A stretch of 64,000 nt of DNA from Prosthecobacter sp. SYSU 5D2 (GTDB lineage: Bacteria > Verrucomicrobiota > Verrucomicrobiia > Verrucomicrobiales > Verrucomicrobiaceae), in the NCBI RefSeq assembly GCF_039655865.1, contig NZ_JBBYXL010000006.1:62001-126000 (forward strand). The letters run 5' to 3'. This document shows positions 15,389 to 24,081 of the stretch, one piece after another (the stretch's first letter is position 1; each line of letters starts with the position of its first letter). The notes beneath the pieces were generated by a model. The model saw only the letters and a program-made list of their open reading frames with translations. It had not been told where the DNA came from and did not search any database. A program made the translations under genes and the position numbers.

Positions 15389-18300
15389 ATGGAATTCACG
15401 GAGAAATGGTTGGGAGAAATCGGTGGCTGGCAAGCCATGAAGGCCGCGCGCGGCCTCGTGGATGCCGGTCTTGTGGAACTGCAGACAGCAGAGGCCGGGC
15501 TTGTACGTGGCCTTGCCGGCAGCGGGAAAATGAAGTTTTCCTGCGGTCTGCGCATCAAAAGCCACCGAGATGTGGACAACCTCTGCACCTGTCCCTCGGC
15601 GCGCCGGGGACTGATCTGCGAACACTCCCTGGCCGTGGCCCTGATGCGTCTCCGGCCCGCAGCTGCCAAGCCATCTTCCCCGGCTCCATCCGCGCAGAAA
15701 CTTGTTCAAGCGACCCGTCAGCCGCGTCGTGTGGGGGGGCGCTATACCCTGTTCCTTCCGGAAACGATCCTGCAAGGTGCCCTCCGCGAGCCCTTCGGTG
15801 CTTATGTGAAATTTGAGCCAGGAGGTGACGGTGAGGAATCCCTGCTGGCCGCCTGGCTGGCAGAGCAGGGGGTCGTGGGGAAAAGCGTGCCCATCTCCCT
15901 GAATGCCAGAGCCCTGGCGGATCTCCTTCCGGTCCTGGCCAATCATCCCCGGGTCATCGCTGGCAAGCCCTCCGGCGGCGGCACGCCCCTGGGCATTGCT
16001 GCCGATCCGGTGCGCCTGCCGTTGCTCATTGAGGCGCAGGGGGAAGAGGTAAAGCTCTCTCTGGAAAGCACGGGACAGGGACCTGTTTTTAAAAATCAGC
16101 CCTCTGGCTGGTGGGCCTGTCCTCAAACGGCCAGCCTGTTTCCGCTGCCACAGTCAGAAGGTGAGGCGGCCAGAATTTTGACCGAACTCCCAGCACGCCG
16201 CCCCCTGAAATGGTTGGTCGCCCAGCGGGAAGCTCTGGCGGATATCTTCCAAGTCGAGACTCGAGGGGCGGCTCTGGAGCGCTTCCATGTAGCCCCCGTG
16301 CCTTGCACCTTCGTGCTGCATCTGGATGGCTCCCTCCAGGCGGCGGATGTGACCTTAAGTGCGGAGTTTCAGAGCTATCGGTGGAATGTCACATCCGCTG
16401 GTTCATCTGCGAACATTGAAAAGCTTTTTCCTATTCAGGATGAATCTTCTGAAGGCACTTTTTACGTCTTTAATAGAAATGCGCAATCTCGGCTTTTAGC
16501 CCGTCTTCACCACCTCGGATTTAAATCAGCGGGGGTAAAAATCGGCACCGCGGACATGGAAGTTTTCCGCCTCATGGGGCCGGAGAATGTGATGCGGTTT
16601 TTTGCGTCTGACCTCCCCAGGCTGCGCCAGGAACTGCGGGTGGTAGAAGGGGATAAATGGCGCGCTGCCACTCGTGGCGTAGCCCGCATCCAGCCGCAAA
16701 TCCGCCAAGTGCCGACAGATGGCGGACGCACTGGCGGCTCCGACTGGCTGGCCATGGAGTTCGGCTACGAATCCCCCGATGGCTTCCGCCTGCCCCGGTC
16801 CGAGGTCCTGCGTCTGGTCCGTTCCGGCCAGCGTTCAGTCCAGGGCAAGAATGGGAAAAAGTATCTCCTGGACCTTCAAGAGGTCGAGGAATTCGAGGAA
16901 ACGCTCAAAGACGTCCCTCTGCAGCTGACTCCCGATGGAGCCCGCATCAGCTCCCTCCATGCCGGGTATTTCCTGGATGATTCTGAATCTGCCGCCCCCC
17001 TCCCAGGCGAAAAGGAGACTCTTGCCATCCTTGGAGAACTGGGCACCCGTCTGCGCCCTTACCAGCTTCTTGGCGTCCGCTGGATGTCCGCCTTGGCCCA
17101 AGCTGGCCGTGGAGGGCTCCTTGGGGATGAAATGGGTCTGGGCAAGACTGTGCAGAGCATCGCTTTCGTCTCTCATTTCAAAGCAACCTCACAAACAAGA
17201 CAGACCTGTCTCATCGTCTGCCCCAAGTCACTTTGCGGAAACTGGAAAGCCGAGTTCGAGCGTTTTGCCCCCCAGCTAAAAGTAGCCATTTCGCAGGGCA
17301 GTAAGCGCGAGGAAGTTCTTGATCGGATTCACGCACACGACGTGATAATTACTACCTATCAGTTGATAGTTAGAGATATAGAAGTAATTAACCAACATGC
17401 CTGGGGTATCCTTCTTCTCGACGAGGCTAGCTACATCCGAAACCCGGACACCGATGCCGCGAAAGCCCTGCGCAGCCTTCGTGCTCACTCCCGCATCGCC
17501 CTGACCGGTACCCCGGTGGAGAACAGCACCCGGGATTTGTGGTCCATTTACCAGTTTCTCCTTCCGGGTTACCTGGGCAGCCGGGAGAATTTCAAAGAAC
17601 GTTTCGACCAGCCCATCCAGACTGCCCTTGGTACGCCCGCCGGGCAGGCGGCCAGCGAGCGGCTCAAAAAGCTTATCCGGCCCTACTTTCTGCGCCGGAC
17701 CAAACGCGAAGTCTTGCGAGACCTCCCGGATAAGATTGAGCAGGTGCTCTGGTGCGACCCAAGCCCGTCCCAGGGAGAGGTTTATCGCCGAGTCCTGGAA
17801 GAGGGACGCGAGGAAATCAAAGCCGCTCGCAAGCGCTCCGGCCAGGGCGGGGCCAAGATGACCATGTTCACCGTCCTGCTGCGCCTGCGGCAAGTTTGTT
17901 GCGACCTCCGGCTCACCGGCCTGCAAAAGGAAACCCTCGGCAAGCTGGAACGGGAAGATCTCTCGGGAAAATGGCCGATGCTCCAGGAGCGCCTGGAATC
18001 GATTTTAGATGCCGGTGGAAAAGTGCTCATTTTCAGCCAGTTCGTCCAGTATTTACACCTGGTGCGTGATTACCTGGGAGAACAAAAGATGACCTTTGCC
18101 TACCTGGATGGCAGCAGCCAGGACCGGGATGCGCAGGTCAAAACCTTCCAGACCGACCCGAACTGCCGCGTCTTCCTCATCAGCCTCAAAGCGGGTGGTT
18201 ATGGTCTCAACCTCACCGCTGCCGACCACGTCATCCTCCTGGACCCCTGGTGGAATCCGGCGGTCGAATCCCAGGCCATTGACCGGGCCCACCGTATCGG

Positions 18301-18472
18301 CCAGCAGCGTGTGGTCACCGCCTACCGCCTGGCCCTGAGGGGAACCGTTGAGGAACGGATTCTGGCCCTCCAGGCCAAAAAGCGCGGTCTGGTGGAAGCG
18401 GCGATTGATGATCAATCGCCACTCATGGCAGGGCTGCTTGAGAGTGACCTCGAAGACCTGATTGCGGGCTAG
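15389..18472 (+). CDS. SNF2-family helicase with N-terminal SWIM zinc finger
   Basis: About 1027 residues from the ATG at 15389; an in-frame TTG at 15356 is an alternative. A SWIM zinc finger lies near the start (C66, C68, C77, H79). A long middle region of low recognisability follows. The SNF2 ATPase starts near 560: Walker A GDEMGLGKT near 585, DEAS in place of DEAH near 677, TGTPVEN, and the C-terminal helicase with FSQFVQYLHL, LDGSSQDRD, KAGGYGLNLTAADHV and HRIGQ. Such bacterial SWI/SNF proteins translocate on duplex DNA and may remodel stalled polymerase or nucleoprotein. It is convergent with the esterase, with palindromes in the gap. Confidence 0.9.
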   Translation: MEFTEKWLGEIGGWQAMKAARGLVDAGLVELQTAEAGLVRGLAGSGKMKFSCGLRIKSHRDVDNLCTCPSARRGLICEHSLAVALMRLRPAAAKPSSPAPSAQKLVQATRQPRRVGGRYTLFLPETILQGALREPFGAYVKFEPGGDGEESLLAAWLAEQGVVGKSVPISLNARALADLLPVLANHPRVIAGKPSGGGTPLGIAADPVRLPLLIEAQGEEVKLSLESTGQGPVFKNQPSGWWACPQTASLFPLPQSEGEAARILTELPARRPLKWLVAQREALADIFQVETRGAALERFHVAPVPCTFVLHLDGSLQAADVTLSAEFQSYRWNVTSAGSSANIEKLFPIQDESSEGTFYVFNRNAQSRLLARLHHLGFKSAGVKIGTADMEVFRLMGPENVMRFFASDLPRLRQELRVVEGDKWRAATRGVARIQPQIRQVPTDGGRTGGSDWLAMEFGYESPDGFRLPRSEVLRLVRSGQRSVQGKNGKKYLLDLQEVEEFEETLKDVPLQLTPDGARISSLHAGYFLDDSESAAPLPGEKETLAILGELGTRLRPYQLLGVRWMSALAQAGRGGLLGDEMGLGKTVQSIAFVSHFKATSQTRQTCLIVCPKSLCGNWKAEFERFAPQLKVAISQGSKREEVLDRIHAHDVIITTYQLIVRDIEVINQHAWGILLLDEASYIRNPDTDAAKALRSLRAHSRIALTGTPVENSTRDLWSIYQFLLPGYLGSRENFKERFDQPIQTALGTPAGQAASERLKKLIRPYFLRRTKREVLRDLPDKIEQVLWCDPSPSQGEVYRRVLEEGREEIKAARKRSGQGGAKMTMFTVLLRLRQVCCDLRLTGLQKETLGKLEREDLSGKWPMLQERLESILDAGGKVLIFSQFVQYLHLVRDYLGEQKMTFAYLDGSSQDRDAQVKTFQTDPNCRVFLISLKAGGYGLNLTAADHVILLDPWWNPAVESQAIDRAHRIGQQRVVTAYRLALRGTVEERILALQAKKRGLVEAAIDDQSPLMAGLLESDLEDLIAG

Positions 18473-18482
18473 TACAGTATTT

Positions 18483-18567
18483 CTCACTCTCTGAGTGAGG
18501 GGATGGGGATTTCGTGGTTTGCGGAAAAGGCAGCTTTTATTCTGGATCGCCTCACTCGGAGAGTGAG
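18483..18567. repeat. Pair of 17-nt hairpins between convergent genes
   Basis: Two hairpins share the arms CTCACTC and GAGTGAG and differ in the 3-nt loop: TCT at 18483-18499 and GGA at 18551-18567. They lie 68 bp apart in the 97-bp gap between the SNF2 and esterase stops. They may act as bidirectional terminators or REP-like elements; neither has a long T-run. Confidence 0.8.
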
Positions 18568-18569
18568 GA

Positions 18570-20657
18570 TTACTGCACAGGCTTGCGGATGCTCCACTGC
18601 TTCTCGGACCACTCCAGGTTCTTGGCCGTCGTCGTGGGAAAGTCCCAGGCGTCGGAGTCGCTGGTATAAAGGATGACACGGGTTTTCTCCGCCGCCATGG
18701 CCGCCGCCTGTGGCAGGTCCAGGAACTTCATCACATTCAGATACGCCGGCCCCTGCTGGTGGCTGGTGGGCAGATCATGCAAGTCCAGCCGGGTGATGCC
18801 TTCTTCATAAAGGGAGGCATAAAGGGCATTCGCCGCCATGTCCCGGTGCGCCTGAAGCCAAAGAGGGGTCTTTTCAAGCCCAGGGATCTTTTTAAATCCC
18901 TGCACCGCCTGGCGGATGTCCCAGACCCGCATGGAATCCAGCGTCTGCCCGGCCAGGTAAAACCGGCGCTGCCTTTGGATCTGCGCTTTGACGCTGCCAG
19001 TCCACTCCGTCGGGCCGATGCCACGCGGGCACAGATACGCCATGCCCCATTTGAAAGTGCCGAACATCTTTTTCTCGCTCTCGAAGGCCTTTTCATCCGC
19101 CTCGCCAGCCACCGGCAGCTCGATGAGTTTGCCAAAACGCGAGCCATAGGTGCTGTTGAAATCCTTCCACCCCTGGTCATCCAGCACATTCATGGCCACC
19201 AGATCCAGGTCCTCAGGCCGCAAGCCTTCCTTATGGGTGATGTAGAGCCGTAGCCGGAAAGCCCGATCGGTTTCAAAATCATAGGCGGTCATGCGGATGC
19301 CGTCCTGCTCGATGCTGCCTTCTTTGCCCATGGTCAGGGCAGGGGTCTCCTTCGGCCAATTGACGAAGACCTTCTCATTCAGCGCTTTCATCCAGCCATC
19401 CCGTTGCTTTTCCCAGTCCGCCTTGGCAGTCGGCGCGGGCGGACTTTCGGCCATGGGGACAAAGGACTCATCAATGGTCGTGTTCTTCTCATCCTTCGGC
19501 AGTTCTTTGAAGACCTTCAGCACGGCGGGGTCGAGTGACTTTTTGGCACCTTCATCCAGCACTGCCATCGAATCTGCCCCCTTCAAATGACGCTCGAACC
19601 AGTGAAAGGCGCCATTGTTCAGCGGTTGCAGATCCTTATGCGGTCCTTCGGCCACTTGGAGGCCAATGTTGGACTCTTTATCCAGCAGGGTATAAATTCG
19701 GCGCACGTTTTGATAGACATTAAACACGCCATCAATGGGGAAAATAGAGTCTTTGTCCGTATTGCAGATCAGCAGCGGCCGCGGGGCGACCAGGGCGGCC
19801 AGGCGGTCATAGTCCCAGCGATAGGTGTTCACCTGAAACATGCAGTCGCAATGACCCTCAACGCAGCCATCCACCACATGATTCCTCATGCTGGTGATGC
19901 CGGCGGTGGGGGCCGCCGCCTTGATACGGTCATCCAGCGCCGCTACCCACCAGGAATACGCCCCTCCTCCGCTGCGGCCAGTGATGCCAAAGCGAGTTTT
20001 GTCCACCTCTGGCCGGGTTTCCAGATAATCCAGAGCGCGGATACCGGCCCAGGCTTCCAGACCCGCCGGGGTATAGCCGCGTGAAAACCACCACCAGCGG
20101 CCTTTGCTATACGTGCCATGATGTTCTCCGCGAATCTCCCCAAGCTGCACCGTATCAATGATCAGGCAGGCATACCCATGACGGGCAAACCAGATGCCGT
20201 GATGGTGATAGCCCGTCTTGTTGCCAAAGCTGACTCCGTCCTTCACCACATTGGCGTGACCGCAGACGTATAAAATGGTCGGCAGCGGCTTCTCCACTTT
20301 CGTGGGCAGGTATAAATTGGCCGTCACATACAGACCGGGCACGGCCTGGTAATGCATGTTCTCGATGACGTAACCGTCGCCTTTCACCTCGCCCGTTTTG
20401 GTGGGCAGCAGCGGGGTCTTTTCGGGCATCGGGTCCAGGCCCAGCATTTCGGCCAGTTGGCGGCGGTATTCAGGCGCCTTGGCCTGCCAGTCTTCTGCGG
20501 TCTGGATGTCTCTCAGCCCGCCATTTTCCTCAATGTCCGCCGTCTGCTGCTGCATGTACCGGTCCAGCATCCGTGCGCCGGGTGAATCCGGAGTCTTTTC
20601 AGGAAAACGGGCGGCATACACTGAAAGCGGCAGCAGGAGGAAGAGGAGGGACTTCAT
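18570..20657 (-). CDS. Secreted alpha/beta-hydrolase, acetyl xylan esterase-like
   Basis: A 695-residue exported hydrolase with a short signal peptide (MKSLLFLLLPLSVYAA). The alpha/beta-hydrolase domain has the nucleophile S229 in GRSGG, an oxyanion-side stretch (ILYVCGHANVVKDG) and a downstream EGPHKD that may supply the catalytic His near 345. The pattern fits large acetyl-xylan-esterase-like proteins common in Planctomycetes and Verrucomicrobia. A further ~300 residues follow with no family I can name. It is divergent from the three-sulfatase operon (161 bp between starts), so deacylation of a sulfated, acetylated polysaccharide is a reasonable inference. Confidence 0.8.
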   Translation of the reverse strand: MKSLLFLLLPLSVYAARFPEKTPDSPGARMLDRYMQQQTADIEENGGLRDIQTAEDWQAKAPEYRRQLAEMLGLDPMPEKTPLLPTKTGEVKGDGYVIENMHYQAVPGLYVTANLYLPTKVEKPLPTILYVCGHANVVKDGVSFGNKTGYHHHGIWFARHGYACLIIDTVQLGEIRGEHHGTYSKGRWWWFSRGYTPAGLEAWAGIRALDYLETRPEVDKTRFGITGRSGGGAYSWWVAALDDRIKAAAPTAGITSMRNHVVDGCVEGHCDCMFQVNTYRWDYDRLAALVAPRPLLICNTDKDSIFPIDGVFNVYQNVRRIYTLLDKESNIGLQVAEGPHKDLQPLNNGAFHWFERHLKGADSMAVLDEGAKKSLDPAVLKVFKELPKDEKNTTIDESFVPMAESPPAPTAKADWEKQRDGWMKALNEKVFVNWPKETPALTMGKEGSIEQDGIRMTAYDFETDRAFRLRLYITHKEGLRPEDLDLVAMNVLDDQGWKDFNSTYGSRFGKLIELPVAGEADEKAFESEKKMFGTFKWGMAYLCPRGIGPTEWTGSVKAQIQRQRRFYLAGQTLDSMRVWDIRQAVQGFKKIPGLEKTPLWLQAHRDMAANALYASLYEEGITRLDLHDLPTSHQQGPAYLNVMKFLDLPQAAAMAAEKTRVILYTSDSDAWDFPTTTAKNLEWSEKQWSIRKPVQ

Positions 20658-20818
20658 GGCGTGCCTTTATTACTCCGCCAGGAGTGGTGATCTTGTGGCC
20701 TCAGTTGGTACTGGCCTGATGCTCCACTGGCCTCCTGCGATTTCATCACTTGGATTCCAGATAGGCGGCGGTGCCTTTTTGGCTGGCAAGACAGCGGCGG
20801 ATGGTTCGTCATAAGGGG

Positions 20819-22561
20819 ATGCGACCGTTATTGCTGCTTACCTTCCTTTTTATCTGTGCTGCCGTCCACGCCGCGGAGAAGCCGAACATCATTCTCATCA
20901 TGGGGGATGACATGGGCTATTCGGACATCGGCTGCTACGGCAGCGAGATCAATACGCCCAACCTGGATGCCCTGGCCCAGGGAGGCGTACGCTTCTCCCA
21001 GTTTTATAACACGGCCCGATGCTGTCCCACGCGGGCGTCTTTGCTCACGGGTCTGTATCCGCATCAGGCCGGCATCGGTCACATGATGGATGATAAGGGG
21101 CTGGACGGATACCGGGGAGAGCTGAGCCGGGATTCCGTGACGATTGCCGAGGCTCTGAAACCTGCCGGCTATCGCACCTACATGGCCGGAAAATGGCACG
21201 TGACCCAAAAAGTCCATCCCCAAGGGGCGCAGGACAAAACCAACTGGCCTTTGCAGCGCGGCTTCGACCGGTTCTATGGCACCATTCACGGCGCAGGGAG
21301 TTTTTATGATCCGAACAGCCTGACCCGCGACAATGAGCTCATCTCCGCCTATGCCGATGCGGAGTATCAGCCAAAGGAGTATTATTATACTGATGCCATC
21401 GCGGACAATGCTTCGCGCTTTGTGGCTGACCACGCCAAGGACCATCAGGACAAGCCTTTCTTTATGTACGTGGCTATGACTGCCGCCCACTGGCCCATGC
21501 ACGCCAAGCCTGCGGACATTGCCAAATACAAAGGCAAGTATGATGCCGGTTATGATGCCATCCGCGCTGCCCGTGTGGAGAAGATGAAGAAGCTGGGCCT
21601 GCTGCCGGACAACTGGCAGGTGGCGGCCCAGAAAGGCGGTGCCTGGAGCGAGGTGGAAAACCGGGAGTTCGAGATCCGCTGCATGGAAGTGTATGCCGCG
21701 ATGGTGGATTCCATGGACCAGGCCATCGGGCGACTGGTGGCCGAACTGAAAGAGCAGGGGCAATACGACAACACGCTCATCCTTTTCTTCCAAGACAATG
21801 GCGGCTGTGCGGAGCCGATGGGTCGCAAAGGCCCTTTTATCCCTCGCGCTGACAAACCCACCCGGCCGGCCATGGCGGCCACGGACCTGCAGCCGGACAT
21901 GATTCCCAAACAGACCCGCGATGGCTACCCCATGCGCCAGGGTTACGGTGTGCTTCCCGGACCAGCGGACACCTACATCGGCTATGGCGAAGCCTGGGCC
22001 AACGTGAGCAACACCCCCTTCCGCGAATACAAACACTGGGTGCATGAAGGCGGCATCAGCACACCGCTGGTGGCCCATTGGCCGAAAGGCATCCCGACGG
22101 CGCGCCATAACATGCTGGAATCGCAGCCCTCCCATTTGATTGATCTCATGGCCACCTGCTTGGACCTGGCCGGAGCCACCTATCCGGCTGAGCACGCCGG
22201 GCAGAAGATCACACCCATGGAAGGTGTGAGCCTGAAGCCTGCCCTGGCAGGGCAGGGGATGGGCCGCAAAGAACCCATCTTCTTTGAGCATGAAGGCAAC
22301 CGCGCGGTGCGTGACGGCCAGTGGAAGCTGGTGGCCAAAGGCGCACAGGGAGCCTGGGAACTTTACGACATGACCGCCGACCGCACGGAGCAGAACGACC
22401 TCGCCGCCAGCCAGCCTGAGCGCGTCAAATCCATGTCCGCCCAGTGGCAAACCTGGGCCAAACGTGCCCAGGTTATCCCCTGGATCTGGGGCCTGCCGCA
22501 TGGCGATCCGCTGCCCAATAAACAGGGTAAAAAGGGCAAGAATGCCAAAAAGAAGAATTGA
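20819..22561 (+). CDS. Secreted arylsulfatase (first gene of sulfatase operon)
   Basis: A 580-residue sulfatase from the ATG at 20819, which places a signal peptide (MRPLLLLTFLFICAAVHA) at the N-terminus; ATGs at 20801 and 20771 are in frame. D30/D31 bind calcium and the maturation motif is C68-C-P-T-R72. Motifs SLLTGLYPHQAGIG, MAGKWHV and FFQDNGGC follow, the last supplying further metal ligands. It resembles the arylsulfatase A-like S1 group. The C-terminus is a lysine-rich tail. The next sulfatase starts 2 nt after its stop, so translation is probably coupled. Confidence 0.87.
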   Translation: MRPLLLLTFLFICAAVHAAEKPNIILIMGDDMGYSDIGCYGSEINTPNLDALAQGGVRFSQFYNTARCCPTRASLLTGLYPHQAGIGHMMDDKGLDGYRGELSRDSVTIAEALKPAGYRTYMAGKWHVTQKVHPQGAQDKTNWPLQRGFDRFYGTIHGAGSFYDPNSLTRDNELISAYADAEYQPKEYYYTDAIADNASRFVADHAKDHQDKPFFMYVAMTAAHWPMHAKPADIAKYKGKYDAGYDAIRAARVEKMKKLGLLPDNWQVAAQKGGAWSEVENREFEIRCMEVYAAMVDSMDQAIGRLVAELKEQGQYDNTLILFFQDNGGCAEPMGRKGPFIPRADKPTRPAMAATDLQPDMIPKQTRDGYPMRQGYGVLPGPADTYIGYGEAWANVSNTPFREYKHWVHEGGISTPLVAHWPKGIPTARHNMLESQPSHLIDLMATCLDLAGATYPAEHAGQKITPMEGVSLKPALAGQGMGRKEPIFFEHEGNRAVRDGQWKLVAKGAQGAWELYDMTADRTEQNDLAASQPERVKSMSAQWQTWAKRAQVIPWIWGLPHGDPLPNKQGKKGKNAKKKN

Positions 22562-22563
22562 TC

Positions 22564-24078
22564 ATGCTGCGCTGCCTTTTTCCCCTGCTTGTCGCAGCCT
22601 TGTCTCTCCAGGCTGCTCTGCCAGAGCGCCCGCATGTGCTGCTCATCTGCGTGGATGACTTGAAACCGGCCATCGGCTGTTACGGTGATCCCCTGGCGAA
22701 GACACCCAATCTGGATCGCCTGGCTGCAAGGGGGATGCGTTTTGACCTGGCCTATTGCAACCAGGCGGTATGCGCACCGTCAAGAAACAACCTTTTGTTA
22801 GGCTCGCGCTCCACCTCGCTGGGCATCTATAATCTGTCAGACAACTTCCGCAAAGCCGTGCCCAATGCGGTGACGATGCCGCAGTACTTTCAGAAGCATG
22901 GTTGGCGGACAGAGGCCATCGGCAAGATTCTGCACACCGGCCACGGCAACAATGATGACGATGCCTCATGGAGCGTTCCGGCCATCAAGGAAAAAGTGGT
23001 GGAGTATCTGGACCCGGCCAATTCGGCCAACGGGCAGCTCACCCGCGAAGAAGCCTTTTTCACCAACCAGGAGCTGGGGCGCATTCGTGAACTGCCTCGC
23101 GGTGCCGCCTGGGAAAACACCGACGTGGCGGACAACGCCTATGCGGATGGCCGCATCGCCGATGCAGGCATCCTGCGGCTGCGTGCGGCCAAGGAAAAGC
23201 CCGGCGAGCCATTGTTCCTGGCGCTCGGTTTTGTGAAACCGCACCTGCCCTTCACCGCGCCGAAGAAATACTGGGATAGGCATGATCGCGCCGCCTTTCC
23301 GCTGCCCAAAAGGACCATGCCGCCCGATGATGCACCTGCATACGCCGGCAAGACCCTGGGCGAGTTGAACAACTACGACCCTGTGCCCCAGGAGCCGCCT
23401 TTGACGGAAGAGATGCAGCGCACGCTGATGCACGGTTATTATGCCTCCGTCAGTTTCATGGATGCGCAGCTTGGCCGCGTGCTGGATGAACTGGACGCTC
23501 TCGGTTTGGCTGAGCAGACGCTGATCGTGCTTTGGGGAGATCATGGCTGGCATTTGGGCGACCATGGCATGTGGACCAAACACACCAACTATGAGCAGGC
23601 CAACCGCATACCGCTCATCTTCGTGGCCCCAGGGGTCGCCAAAGGCGGATCTAGCACCCTCCAGCCTGCGGAGACCGTGGACGTGCTGCCCACCCTGGTG
23701 GAGCTGGCGGGTCTGCCACCTTTGAAAGGCCCTCAATCCATGGACGGCATCAGCCTTGTGCCGGTGCTCAAAGACCCCGCCGCCCGCGTACGAGATCACG
23801 CCACCCACGCCTTCCCGCGTCAGCGGCAGGGCCAGCCCGTCATGGGCCGTGCCATCCGCACTGAACGCTATCGTTTGGTGGAATGGAAGAAGCCTGGCGC
23901 GCCGGATGAAACCGCTGACTTGGAGCTTTACGATTATCAGGAAGACCCGCTTGAAACACGGAATCTGGCCGCCGCCCAGCCTGAGGTGGTGGCCAGGCTT
24001 CGTGCCATTCTGAAAAAGCATCCCGAAGCGGCGGCATCGTTCGCGCCTAACAAAAAGAAGAAAAAATCTAAAAACTGA
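22564..24078 (+). CDS. Secreted sulfatase, iduronate-2-sulfatase-like (second gene of operon)
   Basis: A 504-residue sulfatase with a signal peptide (MLRCLFPLLVAALSLQAA). D31/D32 are metal ligands; the formylglycine motif is C70-A-P-S-R74, the canonical form. GDHGWHLGDHGMWTKHTNYEQ is the typical iduronate-2-sulfatase metal/substrate segment. The protein ends in a lysine-rich tail (NKKKKKSKN) like that of the gene before it. The ATG is 2 nt after the previous stop; a TTG overlapping that stop is also in frame. It should act outside the cytoplasm on sulfated sugar chains. Confidence 0.88.
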   Translation: MLRCLFPLLVAALSLQAALPERPHVLLICVDDLKPAIGCYGDPLAKTPNLDRLAARGMRFDLAYCNQAVCAPSRNNLLLGSRSTSLGIYNLSDNFRKAVPNAVTMPQYFQKHGWRTEAIGKILHTGHGNNDDDASWSVPAIKEKVVEYLDPANSANGQLTREEAFFTNQELGRIRELPRGAAWENTDVADNAYADGRIADAGILRLRAAKEKPGEPLFLALGFVKPHLPFTAPKKYWDRHDRAAFPLPKRTMPPDDAPAYAGKTLGELNNYDPVPQEPPLTEEMQRTLMHGYYASVSFMDAQLGRVLDELDALGLAEQTLIVLWGDHGWHLGDHGMWTKHTNYEQANRIPLIFVAPGVAKGGSSTLQPAETVDVLPTLVELAGLPPLKGPQSMDGISLVPVLKDPAARVRDHATHAFPRQRQGQPVMGRAIRTERYRLVEWKKPGAPDETADLELYDYQEDPLETRNLAAAQPEVVARLRAILKKHPEAAASFAPNKKKKKSKN

Positions 24079-24081
24079 CCT

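Noticed and set aside
20828..22501. Long minus-strand ORF opposite the first sulfatase (557 codons)
   Set aside because: Composition rich in His, Gly and Arg, no motif, and fully antisense to an intact sulfatase.
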